A stretch of DNA of 64,000 nucleotides from CAIVPM01 sp964615145 (GCA_964615145.1 CAZTOP010000012.1:1-64000), one strand, 5' to 3'. Shown: positions 33,794 through 42,704, counted from the stretch's first letter. Numbers and translations: made by a program. Notes: generated by a model from the sequence alone, not told the origin.

Positions 33794-35764
33794 CTATGCA
33801 CCTGCATTTTTGTACAAACCTCTGTAATCCCAAGCAGCTACTCCAAATTCAAATCTTGCTTTTGTTTCAATGCTGTCGTCTTCAAAGTTTGTTCTAGTCT
33901 CTGTGTAAAGTCCACTATTACCATTCAAGTAAGCGTACATTAAACCCTCAACCATTGCAGGATCAGCAGCGATATACCAAGCTGTTGCACTTCCAGACCC
34001 CATACTTAAACGAGGCTCAACAATCAATTGTAAGCTGTTAGCAAACACGTTTACATCGCCTGTTGTGTGTGCCGTGATACCAGTTAATATTTTTCTTGCA
34101 GCAGTTTCTAACTCTACTGGTACTACCAAGAACTTAGGAGTTAAAGCCAATACTTCTTTCTCTGGGCTTAATTGTTTGTAGATAGCTACAAATGCAGCGT
34201 TCAATGTTGCTTCACTTAAAGCTCCTCCGCTACCAGCTACGTTTGCGTGGTCAGCGTGGAAAATTGTTTTGCCGTCTGGTGTTTTACCACTAACCAACAA
34301 ATCCCAAACCATTGAAGATTGTTTGTTACTTGCACCTGTCGCAAACAATCTTGGTAATCTTCCAAAAGCATCTAAATCGTCATTGATAATTGCTTTACGG
34401 CTAATCTGAATCATCTTACCGTAAGTATCAACTTGAATAGTTGCTTTGTTAGTACCAATTTTTGCACGTTTGTACTCGCCGTTTTCTGGCACTAAATCAA
34501 AGTCAATTTTACCATCAATTTGTACACCTGTTTTAGCTCTGAAATCGCTAACACTTGTTTGGCTTGCAAGTGGCTTCCAGTTTTGTGGTGCAGCTTCATA
34601 AAATTTACGTAATTGACGAGACAATGTGCTAGTCAATAAATCTGCGTAATCAGTTGTTGAAATAGCACGGTGTACTAATTCATTCTCACTAAGTCCAAAG
34701 GTTTTACCAATACCTCCCATTTCTCTACCAACATAAACCCTTGCCATATCAATCAACCTCATTCCTGTAAATTCTCTGCTGTTATCGTTAAGAGTAACAG
34801 TACCAGGAGCAGCACGGTGAATGATTGCATCACTCATTGCCTCACGTTGTTTTACTGTTTCATCAGCTCCAATAACTGCTGCATTACCTGCATTGCGTTG
34901 AGAGATACTTGTAGGGTTCATATCTGCTATTTTATCTATAACAGCGACTTTTGCCTCTGCTACTGTTCTATTGTTTTCAATCAAATCGTTTTCAAAAGTT
35001 TCGTCCAACTCAAAACCTTTCGACCTTGCGTTTTCAATAACTTTTTTAATCTCAACAACACGTTTGCGTTCGTCTTTTGCAATCGCTGTTCTTTCTTGTG
35101 TTGTTAACTCCACAGAAGCAGTTGTAGTAGCTGCCCTGTTTTGTTCTACTACTGATGTTGTTTCAGTAGTGGTGGTTGCAGTTGTAGTTTCTGCTGTTCT
35201 GTTTTGTTCACTCATTTTATTTGAATTTAAAATTGTTAAAGTTGCATCGTGGAATTTTGCATTAATATCACTTCTTATTTGTGACATATAATCGGCAGGA
35301 ACTGGTGCAAGACTTAGCTCCATTGGCTCCCATTTAGTAGCTCTTAATTCGTAAGGGGATTTTGTTTCGTCTTTAGTTGCAACGTGTATTCTGTACCCTG
35401 CACTAAAACTAGATATGATACCTGCTTTAATATCGTTCCAATAACCTACTTTGTCTTCTTGACGGCTAAACATTACTGTTGCCATCAATTTATTATCTTC
35501 AAAACGTGGATTTATAACACGTCCATATTGGTCTTCGATTGAATACTTGCTATGTACATCAAGTAAAGGAACTGAACCTGCTGTAAAACGTTCAAGCATT
35601 ACGTTCTCTGGTTTGCACTCTAGTATTTCAAAATACTTATCATCCCACCCCGAACGCAAAACGGGATTTTCACTAGCATACACCACATCAAAACTCATAT
35701 TCTCCAAGTTGATAGAACTCGGTATGATTGATGCTGTAACTGGTATTTGTGGTATTTTTTTCAC
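33794..35764 (-). CDS. Prohead protease - scaffold - major capsid fusion protein
   Basis: 656 residues in one frame. Residues 1-175 resemble an HK97-type prohead protease ('FEILECKPENVMLERFTAGSVPLLDVHS', 'GIISSFSAGYRIHV', 'WEPMELSLAPVPADYMS'). Residues about 180-290 are a Thr/Glu-rich and charged scaffold-like linker with an internal Met where processed protein might begin ('MSEQNRTAETTT'). The rest is a capsid domain ('RVYVGREMGG', 'AISTTDYADLLTSTLSRQLRKFYEAAPQNWKPLAS', 'TYGKMIQISRKAIINDDLDAFGRLP'). Start codon is GTG, chosen because its distance to the late promoter equals that of the baseplate operon's ATG. Confidence 0.88.
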   Translation of the reverse strand: MKKIPQIPVTASIIPSSINLENMSFDVVYASENPVLRSGWDDKYFEILECKPENVMLERFTAGSVPLLDVHSKYSIEDQYGRVINPRFEDNKLMATVMFSRQEDKVGYWNDIKAGIISSFSAGYRIHVATKDETKSPYELRATKWEPMELSLAPVPADYMSQIRSDINAKFHDATLTILNSNKMSEQNRTAETTTATTTTETTSVVEQNRAATTTASVELTTQERTAIAKDERKRVVEIKKVIENARSKGFELDETFENDLIENNRTVAEAKVAVIDKIADMNPTSISQRNAGNAAVIGADETVKQREAMSDAIIHRAAPGTVTLNDNSREFTGMRLIDMARVYVGREMGGIGKTFGLSENELVHRAISTTDYADLLTSTLSRQLRKFYEAAPQNWKPLASQTSVSDFRAKTGVQIDGKIDFDLVPENGEYKRAKIGTNKATIQVDTYGKMIQISRKAIINDDLDAFGRLPRLFATGASNKQSSMVWDLLVSGKTPDGKTIFHADHANVAGSGGALSEATLNAAFVAIYKQLSPEKEVLALTPKFLVVPVELETAARKILTGITAHTTGDVNVFANSLQLIVEPRLSMGSGSATAWYIAADPAMVEGLMYAYLNGNSGLYTETRTNFEDDSIETKARFEFGVAAWDYRGLYKNAGA

Positions 35765-35768
35765 AACA

Positions 35769-35814
35769 CAAACCTATATCACTAAAAAAAACCTTTATAG
35801 AACGATTAAGGAAC
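35769..35814 (-). promoter_or_regulatory. Late promoter element upstream of the capsid gene
   Basis: On the minus strand the 20-mer at 35795-35814 consists of GTTCCTTAA, TC, GTTCTATAA. After 18 bp follows TAGGTTTG (35776-35769), an exact TAnnTTTG box, and the GTG start lies 12 bp after the first T of the box. A terminator stands just upstream, so the capsid transcript is independent of the packaging genes. Confidence 0.75.
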
Positions 35815-35817
35815 ACT

Positions 35818-35839
35818 AAAAACCCCTATTTAATAGGGG
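35818..35839 (-). terminator. Terminator overlapping the stop codon of the portal gene
   Basis: CCCCTA/TAGGGG (35823-35828 with 35834-35839) on the minus strand contains the TAG stop of the portal gene in its second arm and is followed by five T. Confidence 0.7.
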
Positions 35840-37340
35840 CTTTAGTAATATTGTCTTGTTGCTTTTTCGCTTCTGCTGCTGCCATTAATTGAGCAAAGAC
35901 GACATCCAACTCAATATTCCACTCTGCTTTTAAACCATCAGCGTTATAAGCATCTCTGTATTGCTTAATTTCTGCTATTATCAAATCCGGGTCATAGCCT
36001 AACTGTTTAACAGCTTCTGGGTAAGAAATTAAACCACTTCTTAATTGTTTTACAATACCTGCAATTTCTTTTGATGGGTCTATCATTTCTCTACGTGGGC
36101 AAGTCCAAGTAGCTTTTATTTCTTGATTAGTTGGTATGTTACCAAGCATTTGGTTTTGTTCGATAAACCAACCATAAACTTTTTCGCAAAATTGAGGTAT
36201 CAACATTTGCCATTGCCAGTCTTGTATATTACGATACATTTCAATCCAACCCATACGCCCACTACTGAAATTCACATTACTTAAATCCCCTGTAAAGGCT
36301 TCGTAAGTTACGCCTAAGCCAGCTGCAATTGCCCTGTATTGAGTTTGCAAATAAGCAGGGTAAACACTGTTTTGTGGTGGAGTAGGGAATTGTACACTTT
36401 CACCAGGTTTTAAGTAAGTAATAGTGCCTGGTGTAACGTTGTCAAAACGGTCGTCTGTATCGTCTTCGTTATCATTACCAGAAATTTTATCAGGGCTTGT
36501 ATTTGTAACGAAAGTTGTAAAAGCTGCACTCGATTTTTTACCATAAAGTTCAGCATCTTCATAATCGTTCAAATCTCTTTGTTTCAACAATGTACTAGCA
36601 CTCCAAGGCACACCACGTCTTTGTCCTGTACGTTCAACATAGTACACGTGGCACACATCTTCAATCGGTACTAAATTACTAACCGCTCCCCATTCAGTCG
36701 GATGTCTATCCCACAAATAATAGCCTGTAATTTTACCCCATTTGTTAAATTGAATACCGTACCAAATGTTGTTGCCGTCTAAGTTGCTCGTGTCGTGTTT
36801 GGATTGGTCGATATATTCACTTTCTAACACTTGTAATTGAATGCCTAACTTGTTGTATTTTGTAGGCACTCTTCGCTTTACAACAATTGCTTCGCCACTT
36901 AATACAACGGTTCTCATAACAAGATGTTGTATGCCGTAGAAGTTGTGTTTTTCGTTGTAATCAACTGTTGTGTAATCTGCCCAATCAGCCCACTTCTGTT
37001 TTATAGTTTCTGTTAGATTTTTCTTTGTTTGCCCGTTTGGAATTAGTGGAGTTGCAACGATACCAGTACCCACAACATTATTTGCAATAAGACTCGGAGT
37101 TCTTTTGCCGTAAGGGTCGTTTTGATAAAGATTTCGGCTTCTTTTTCTTAAAAAAGCTAAATCTCTATAAAGGTCTTGGTTAACGTTTAGACTTGTATCA
37201 TTATCGCTCCAACCATCCCAACGATACCCACCACTAGCAGCCTCATAGCGTCTAATCTTATCAAGTGCTTGTTGCCTTTGCAAAGCCTTTGAAGGGGCGA
37301 CAAGTTGTATAATATTTTGTAAAAAACTTTTTTTCTTCAT
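35826..37340 (-). CDS. Portal protein (lambda GpB family)
   Basis: 504 residues. 'YEAASGGYRWDGWSDNDTSLNVNQDLYRDLAFLRKRSRNLYQNDPYGKRTPSLIANNVVGTGI', 'LGVTYEAFTGDLSNVNFSSGRMG' and 'IPQFCEKVYGWFIEQ' are typical of lambda-type portals, the dodecameric DNA channel at the capsid vertex. Its first codons overlap the gpW stop. Confidence 0.93.
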   Translation of the reverse strand: MKKKSFLQNIIQLVAPSKALQRQQALDKIRRYEAASGGYRWDGWSDNDTSLNVNQDLYRDLAFLRKRSRNLYQNDPYGKRTPSLIANNVVGTGIVATPLIPNGQTKKNLTETIKQKWADWADYTTVDYNEKHNFYGIQHLVMRTVVLSGEAIVVKRRVPTKYNKLGIQLQVLESEYIDQSKHDTSNLDGNNIWYGIQFNKWGKITGYYLWDRHPTEWGAVSNLVPIEDVCHVYYVERTGQRRGVPWSASTLLKQRDLNDYEDAELYGKKSSAAFTTFVTNTSPDKISGNDNEDDTDDRFDNVTPGTITYLKPGESVQFPTPPQNSVYPAYLQTQYRAIAAGLGVTYEAFTGDLSNVNFSSGRMGWIEMYRNIQDWQWQMLIPQFCEKVYGWFIEQNQMLGNIPTNQEIKATWTCPRREMIDPSKEIAGIVKQLRSGLISYPEAVKQLGYDPDLIIAEIKQYRDAYNADGLKAEWNIELDVVFAQLMAAAEAKKQQDNITKAPIK

Positions 37341-37546
37341 TATACGCCTTTTGAAAATTTAATTGTTCTTCTACGTCTGTAAGCATCTTTGTTTAATTCC
37401 CTTTCAATGTCTTGTATCGCACTATCAATTTCTGCCATACTTCTATACTCCACTTCTTTGTTTCCATACTTCACTCGCAAAGCTCCAGAGGCTTTAGCCT
37501 CTTTCAGTTTTGCTAATTGTTCAGATGTAAATTTTGTATCACTCAT
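37340..37546 (-). CDS. gpW-like head-tail joining protein
   Basis: 68 residues. 'EQLAKLKEAKASGALRVKYGNKEVEYRSMAEIDSAIQDIERELN' has the helix-hairpin-helix arrangement of lambda gpW, which plugs the portal. It lies upstream of the portal gene as in lambda. Confidence 0.85.
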   Translation of the reverse strand: MSDTKFTSEQLAKLKEAKASGALRVKYGNKEVEYRSMAEIDSAIQDIERELNKDAYRRRRTIKFSKGV

Positions 37547-37917
37547 TATTGAATAGATTGAATAATTGTAACCATTTTGTAGTCTAAGGTAATGCTGATA
37601 GCTGTTATCTGCTTTATGTGTTCGTTAATTGTTCTATAAATACCTTTAGAACTTTCTATGGCATCTATATCCCTGCTCACATTAGATTTTGAACGGTTGA
37701 ATATTTTTGCTATCTCTGATAACGGTAACTCTGCTTCTCTGGATAGTAGGTACATTAACACTTGCCTCTGTTGGGTAAATTCGCAAGACTTACGTTTGTC
37801 TATCAACTCCCCCTTTAACTTTTCTTTATCTTCAATTTTAAAATATATGCATGTTGCATCTATTAGCCTTTCTGCTAAAGGTTTCTGTACTACTTGATAT
37901 TGTGTTTCGTAAGCCAT
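37546..37917 (-). CDS. DnaA C-terminal-domain-like DNA-binding protein
   Basis: 123 residues. 'SCEFTQQRQVLMYLLSREAELPLSEIAKIFNRSKSNVSRDIDAIES' resembles the helix-turn-helix of DnaA domain IV (R-Q-x-x-M-Y-L...L-P-x-x-E-I-G...R-x-H-S-T-V), without any ATPase part. It sits between terL and gpW, an unusual place for such a domain; a regulatory or packaging role is possible. Confidence 0.65.
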   Translation of the reverse strand: MAYETQYQVVQKPLAERLIDATCIYFKIEDKEKLKGELIDKRKSCEFTQQRQVLMYLLSREAELPLSEIAKIFNRSKSNVSRDIDAIESSKGIYRTINEHIKQITAISITLDYKMVTIIQSIQ

Positions 37918-39806
37918 TAGAAAGGTTTTTTTATGTGGTTTAAGAAATTTGGTTTATTGGTGTTTTTTGGTTTTGCTTTTTTTACTGCTATCGGTTTTTC
38001 AAATTCAATTTTTGGCAGTTTTATTAGTTGGTCTTGCCATATTTTCTCGGTCATTCTATCTACTCCAACTACCGAAGCTGCTGCCCTTGCATATACCCTA
38101 CAATCGAGAGGCTCGTTTCTGTCATACTTCTTTTTCCAGACGTGCTGTAAATAACCTTTTGTGTTTTTAATAACGACTACAACTTCACTTACTAAACCTC
38201 TGAAATAATTAGGGTCTCTTTTTCTAAAATAACAATACCCATTTGGCACTTCTTGCGTATCTGGGTCAATTGTTTGCCTTAACCATCCATACACTTCCGC
38301 TTTGATGTAGCTAGTACCAACCCCCCAAACTTTTACTTTATTTAACTTTTGCCCTGCCTTAGTTACTTGTACTGCTTTTGGTGGGCTAAATATCATTTCT
38401 AAATTTTCTTTACCCTTAATCGGTATCACTCTATTTGTACCGTGTTTAGAGCAAAACTCATAGACTTTACTTGTGTTGTAACCACTATCCAGAGCCATTA
38501 ATTTAATGGTTAAATAGGTATTGTCTTTTTTGATAAATTGCTCGCTAAGTAAGTCGCTTAATTGCTCCCAAACTTGCGGCTTCGTTGTATCTCCTAATAA
38601 AACCCTGTAATCAATTTGCTGTGATATTTTGCCTTTGCACCATCCAACAATATCGACCTCAATTCTATCGGCTTGTACGTCTGCCCCCGCTGTAATTATT
38701 ACCACATCATCGAAAGGAACATTGTCGGGGTAATCAACAGCTCTTTCGCTTATTCGTTCCCATTCTGGGGCTTCGGTTTTTTCTTTGTATGTTTCACCAA
38801 GAACAGTATTAACAAAGGTTTTCATCTTAGGTTCGTCTCCTTCTGCTGCTTCGTACTCTTCTGCGATAGAAGCCCAATATTTCCATCCCCAAGGACTGTA
38901 TAAAGCCGATAAATGGTAACCTACTTTTTTACTATTTTTATATTCTGCATTAGTTGCTATCCATTGTCCTTGATTAAGTAAAGTAGGTTTAAATCTTTCT
39001 TCAATGGCTTTACTACAACTTACGCACTCATAGATTACATTTTCTGGTTTTCCTTTTTCCCACTTCAATTGAGAAAAAACAAGGGGTTGCATTAATCCGC
39101 AATGCGGACAAGGAATATGAAAATAACGTTGGTCGGTTTGTGCAAATTCTTTCTCCACAACACTATATCCTTGAACGGTCGGAGTGCTTACAATGTATAT
39201 TTTTCTATTGCTAAAAGTTGTTGTTCTTTTGATAGCTAAATCAATTGGGTTTCCCTCTCCATCAACATCTGGTGGGTAGGCATCAACTTCGTCTAAGAAA
39301 ACAAACCTTGCAGGAAGTGAACGTAAACCAACGGCACTATTCGCCCCCGTCATTACAAGCACTCCACCCGGAAACTCCTTTTGTAAAATAGTATTGCCAC
39401 TATCACGGCTTCGACTTTCTTTGACTTTGTCTTTAAGTTTTGGTGTGCTTTCGATAAGTGGTGCAATCCTTGTTTTGCTATTTCGTTTTGCCATTTCATC
39501 AGTAGGCTGTACTAGCAGAAATGGTCCAGGTGCATTGTCGATACAAAACCCAACCCAATTATTGCCTACTTCTGTTGCTCCAATCTGTGCAGCTTTCATA
39601 AACACAATTTTTTCAATAGGACTATAAGGAGAAAGGTTATCCATAATCTCTTTCAAGTAAGGTGTGCGACTTGTTTTATAGGCTCCTGGCTCTGCACTTG
39701 TTTTGCTGTCAAGCATACGAAACATATCGCTCCACTCACTTACTGTAAGTCGTGGTTCTGGTCTTAGCCCATCAATAAATCCTTGTATGTTTATAACTGG
39801 TGTCAA
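37917..39806 (-). CDS. Terminase large subunit (GpA family, cos-type)
   Basis: 629 residues. ATPase signatures 'KAAQIGATEVGNNWVGF' (Walker A-like, as in GpA) and 'FVFLDEVDAYPPDVDGEGNP' (Walker B), a Zn-type 'CPHCG...CVSCSK' pair and nuclease region 'IDIVGWCKGKISQQIDYRVLLGD' place it with phage lambda GpA, which cuts at cos sites. A GC-rich cos candidate lies upstream at 42649-42704. Confidence 0.95.
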   Translation of the reverse strand: MTPVINIQGFIDGLRPEPRLTVSEWSDMFRMLDSKTSAEPGAYKTSRTPYLKEIMDNLSPYSPIEKIVFMKAAQIGATEVGNNWVGFCIDNAPGPFLLVQPTDEMAKRNSKTRIAPLIESTPKLKDKVKESRSRDSGNTILQKEFPGGVLVMTGANSAVGLRSLPARFVFLDEVDAYPPDVDGEGNPIDLAIKRTTTFSNRKIYIVSTPTVQGYSVVEKEFAQTDQRYFHIPCPHCGLMQPLVFSQLKWEKGKPENVIYECVSCSKAIEERFKPTLLNQGQWIATNAEYKNSKKVGYHLSALYSPWGWKYWASIAEEYEAAEGDEPKMKTFVNTVLGETYKEKTEAPEWERISERAVDYPDNVPFDDVVIITAGADVQADRIEVDIVGWCKGKISQQIDYRVLLGDTTKPQVWEQLSDLLSEQFIKKDNTYLTIKLMALDSGYNTSKVYEFCSKHGTNRVIPIKGKENLEMIFSPPKAVQVTKAGQKLNKVKVWGVGTSYIKAEVYGWLRQTIDPDTQEVPNGYCYFRKRDPNYFRGLVSEVVVVIKNTKGYLQHVWKKKYDRNEPLDCRVYARAAASVVGVDRMTEKIWQDQLIKLPKIEFEKPIAVKKAKPKNTNKPNFLNHIKKPF

Positions 39807-40315
39807 ATTGTTTTGGTAAATTTTTCTAAAGTTTGCACTATGGCATCGGTTAAAATCAACATTGCTTTATTCCTATCGTTCGCAGCAATAATGTCGTCAA
39901 TACATCGATTTGGCATATTCAATAAATCGCTTCTTATTTCTTGACCTTTTACAAACAGTTCTTTGTAAATTGCTTCTTTCAGCACTAACACACCTTGCCT
40001 TTCTGCTAAGTCCAAAGCCATTATTTTAGCCGATAATATTTCTTTTTTTCGTTTAGCTTCGTAAAGACTGTCATTGCTTGTAATCGTTATGCTGTTAGGG
40101 TTTGAGTTTTGTGGGGTTTTGAAATCTTGCACCGTAACATCTTCTTTAAAAGCCTTCCCCCATTCTTCGTTTGCTTTGTTGGGGTAAATTCTTTGTGCTT
40201 TTTCGTCCCAACCTTTAACAATATAACCTGCTTTAATTGCCTTACGCACAGCTTCGCCACTAACTCCAATCAGTCTTCCATATTCTCGTTGTGATATTCC
40301 TTTCTCTGAACTCAT
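39803..40315 (-). CDS. Terminase small subunit (Nu1-like)
   Basis: 170 residues. N-terminal winged HTH 'ISQREYGRLIGVSGEAVRKAIKAGYI' followed by a helical oligomerisation segment ('DSLYEAKRKKEILSAKIMALDLAERQGVLVLKEA'). Overlaps terL by 4 bp (ATGA). It would recognise the packaging site. Confidence 0.88.
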   Translation of the reverse strand: MSSEKGISQREYGRLIGVSGEAVRKAIKAGYIVKGWDEKAQRIYPNKANEEWGKAFKEDVTVQDFKTPQNSNPNSITITSNDSLYEAKRKKEILSAKIMALDLAERQGVLVLKEAIYKELFVKGQEIRSDLLNMPNRCIDDIIAANDRNKAMLILTDAIVQTLEKFTKTI

Positions 40316-40324
40316 AAGTTATTT

Positions 40325-40358
40325 TTAAAAAAGGTGGTGCAGCTATGCAAGCACCACC
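40325..40358 (-). terminator. Terminator upstream of terS
   Basis: GGTGGTGC/GCACCACC (40333-40340 with 40351-40358) followed on the minus strand by six T. Confidence 0.75.
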
Positions 40359-40372
40359 AGATTGTTTAACGC

Positions 40373-40534
40373 CTACGCTTTACCCATTTCGATATTACCA
40401 CCTTTGGTAACACGGAAACTACCCTTGTTTACTTCCTTAGTAAAAGCCGTTTTGGTCTTTTTACTAGCATCAGCACTGGGTTTCATTCCTCTTGAAGCAA
40501 GAGAACGAGCGGCGGCTTTTCCACTAATCGCCAT
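40373..40534 (-). CDS. Small basic protein (53 aa)
   Basis: ATG at 40534, TAG at 40373-40375; starts MAISGKAAARSLASRGMKPS and ends 'KGGNIEMGKA'. Lys/Ala/Ser-rich, with no membrane segment. It sits tightly between the 67-residue gene (2 bp) and the terminator. I recognise no family; a DNA-binding role is possible because of its charge. Confidence 0.65.
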   Translation of the reverse strand: MAISGKAAARSLASRGMKPSADASKKTKTAFTKEVNKGSFRVTKGGNIEMGKA

Positions 40535-40536
40535 AG

Positions 40537-40740
40537 CTATTTTTCACAATACTTTTGTATTTTTTCAATTAATATTTTCAATACTTCTTTAGCTGTTTCT
40601 TTATCCCCCTCACTATCGTACTTTTCTGCGTCAATTAGCACATTTGAAAAAACTTTAAAATCTTTACTTACTGGTATAGGAGATACTTCCAGAAAACCTA
40701 AGCCAATTTGTTTTATTTCTTTTTTTCTTTTCCAAAACAT
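40537..40740 (-). CDS. Hypothetical protein (67 aa)
   Basis: Charged, helical protein ('EKYDSEGDKETAKEVLKILIEKIQKYCEK') with a Lys/Arg-rich N-terminus. No recognised domain. 5 bp downstream of the radical SAM gene and likely co-transcribed. Confidence 0.5.
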   Translation of the reverse strand: MFWKRKKEIKQIGLGFLEVSPIPVSKDFKVFSNVLIDAEKYDSEGDKETAKEVLKILIEKIQKYCEK

Positions 40741-40745
40741 AAAAA

Positions 40746-41954
40746 CTATTTTACTATAAAAAATTCATCTTCGTACATCTCCTTATTGAAGAAATAAATC
40801 AAATTGCCGTTTGCGTCTTTGTGCCAAACTGGTTTATTATCTTCTAACTTCATACCTACTGTGAAGTGCCAGAAATCGTTTAGCTTTCTTTTCATTCTAT
40901 GATCGTTCCAACTAAGGTTTAACAACCACTCGAAACTTTGCTTGTAACCCTCATTTGCTCTAACCTCTGTATCAAGTTTTTCACTCATACATCGCATATA
41001 AGGACTTACGTTAAAATTGCCTTTCGGTAAACTGTCTAAAATCTTTGCAAACTCGTGATAGTACACTGGTGCATCGTTTTCTTTATTCGCCCAACACCAA
41101 TTTATAAAGTCGTGTTGTGTAGGAAAAACGTTTTTGTAAACTTCTTTGTAGGGTTGAAAGAAGTGGTTTTCTTCACCCTCAAATAAACCTTTAACATACA
41201 TATCTCTACTCCAAGCCTTTTGCTTGATGTCGTCAATGAAATCAAAACAATCTTGTTGTAATTTTCTTGCGTTCTTTAAGCCTTTATTGATAACAGTTTC
41301 ACCCAACCATTGCTTATCTTTTGCAGGCATTACTTTCATTTGTCTTTGGTTGAAGTGTAAGGCTGCGACCCAAATACCTTTTACTTTTTTCTCTACCAAA
41401 ATATCCAACAGTTGTTCTACTTCGCCATCTTGCCACCAATCCTCAACAGTTGGGTTAATGCCTACTACAACCTTATGCCCTTTGTTGTTTAGTTTGTCTA
41501 TAAGTTCGAGTCTGTGTTGTATTGAGGGTGCAGCAGGTTCTACTTGCTTACGAATTTCATCATTTAGCATTGCAATAGAAATGTACCAAACGCTAGGTGG
41601 TAAATACTCCAGAACTTCATCAATACCTTTACCGCCTCTAGTTTGTATTGATACTGGCACATTCATTTGCGTTAGCATCTCAATTGCAGGTAAGGCTTGA
41701 TGGTAGTTACTTGTTGCAAATGGGTCGGTTAAATTGCTTATCAATACTGGGTATTTCTCACGAAGCAAAGTGCTTACTAAGTCTGTGTTTTTGTGCATCC
41801 CTTTCATTTGTGTTTGAAAGGCTTTTGCATCAAAGGTTCTGTTTTGACTATTCAAATTCGCAAAGCAATAACTGCATTTGTGCGAACAATAATTAAAACT
41901 CAATTGTAGAGGTATTGGACTATTAAGCCAATCTCCAACGTAAGGATATATCAT
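40746..41954 (-). CDS. Radical SAM protein (SplB-like)
   Basis: 402 residues. The cluster motif is C23-SHK-C27-SY-C30 in 'FNYCSHKCSYCFANL', followed by 'ISNLTDPFATSNYH' and 'VSIQTRGG', the order seen in spore photoproduct lyase-like radical SAM enzymes. A conserved His/Asp pattern may bind SAM ('VVVGINPTVEDWW'). Substrate unknown. It follows a ParB-like gene by 2 bp; the two are probably translated together. DNA base modification is one possibility suggested by the phage setting. Confidence 0.8.
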   Translation of the reverse strand: MIYPYVGDWLNSPIPLQLSFNYCSHKCSYCFANLNSQNRTFDAKAFQTQMKGMHKNTDLVSTLLREKYPVLISNLTDPFATSNYHQALPAIEMLTQMNVPVSIQTRGGKGIDEVLEYLPPSVWYISIAMLNDEIRKQVEPAAPSIQHRLELIDKLNNKGHKVVVGINPTVEDWWQDGEVEQLLDILVEKKVKGIWVAALHFNQRQMKVMPAKDKQWLGETVINKGLKNARKLQQDCFDFIDDIKQKAWSRDMYVKGLFEGEENHFFQPYKEVYKNVFPTQHDFINWCWANKENDAPVYYHEFAKILDSLPKGNFNVSPYMRCMSEKLDTEVRANEGYKQSFEWLLNLSWNDHRMKRKLNDFWHFTVGMKLEDNKPVWHKDANGNLIYFFNKEMYEDEFFIVK

Positions 41955-41956
41955 TT

Positions 41957-42604
41957 TTAAAATGTGTTTTTGGCGTGGTTAAAAATTGCTATAAAAGCAT
42001 CCGTATCGTTTTTAAGTTTGTGAGCTTTCTTAAAATTTGCCCACTCGATTTGCAATACTTTTGTTGGTAGTACAACACTTAACGGAAATTCATTTGCCAC
42101 ATAATCTTTAGTGGTTTTGGTATTGTCTGGTTCTTTGTCGAAGTCGTCAAAATTTGTTTCCATTGCCTCTGTATCGTCAAGGTCTGCACCAGTAGGAAAT
42201 TTAATATTGTTATCAGTCAAATAAATATCCATCGGCTCTAAATCAACCTCAAACTCATTTACTACATCTTGCATTTCGCCTAAATCAAAGTCTAAATTCA
42301 CCTGTGCAGCTCGGTTGTCAGCTATCGCCAACCCGAAATGTTCTTTGCTATTTGGCAAAATATCTTTGCGTTTTACGACTACTAACTCCGTTCCATCGGT
42401 TTCGATAACCCTTATTTTGGCATTTCGTTTTTTAGCTTCGTCTAAGATGTGATTACCTCCAATTACTTCATCTGCTGCATTTACAACAATTGAACGACCA
42501 TAACCATATTCATCAACACTATGCCCGATTATCTGTTTTCCTTTATCAGTTCCTTTGTTTAAATTCCTTTTATCTTTTGTAATATTTTCTATGTTCATTT
42601 TCAT
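41957..42604 (-). CDS. ParB/Srx-like domain protein
   Basis: 215 residues. The ParB N-terminal pattern is visible as 'GYGRSIVVNAADEVIGGNHILDEAKKRNAKIRVIETDG' and 'AIADNRAAQVNLDFD' (compare 'GHxR' and 'ADNR' of ParB-like nucleases and phage ParB-Srx proteins). No CTP-type partition gene is nearby, so a nuclease or modification-associated role is likelier than plasmid partition. Confidence 0.75.
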   Translation of the reverse strand: MKMNIENITKDKRNLNKGTDKGKQIIGHSVDEYGYGRSIVVNAADEVIGGNHILDEAKKRNAKIRVIETDGTELVVVKRKDILPNSKEHFGLAIADNRAAQVNLDFDLGEMQDVVNEFEVDLEPMDIYLTDNNIKFPTGADLDDTEAMETNFDDFDKEPDNTKTTKDYVANEFPLSVVLPTKVLQIEWANFKKAHKLKNDTDAFIAIFNHAKNTF

Positions 42605-42648
42605 TGTTTTATGCCAACTTCAAAAATTTCTATCACTATCGAACTTTT

Positions 42649-42704
42649 GCGGCTGCCCGCCGCCGTAAGGAAAATTGCTAGGGAGAACCTAAGCACCCCC
42701 CCCC
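42649..42704. other. GC-rich block, cos site candidate
   Basis: The non-coding gap 42605-42727 contains GCGGC-TGCCC-GCCGC, an inverted repeat within 42649-42663, and a run of nine C at 42696-42704. Both are unlike the AT-rich surroundings. A GpA-type terminase acts on cos, and lambda cosN is similarly GC-rich. The site is inferred from composition and location only. Confidence 0.4.

Noticed and set aside
37620..37639. Third late promoter
   Set aside because: It matches the 20-mer in part, but it is inside a gene on the opposite strand and lacks the downstream box and start codon at the fixed distances.
41957..42604. Plasmid partition ParB, implying a plasmid-like prophage
   Set aside because: No ParA or centromere-like repeats beside it, and the phage is integrated at a tRNA.
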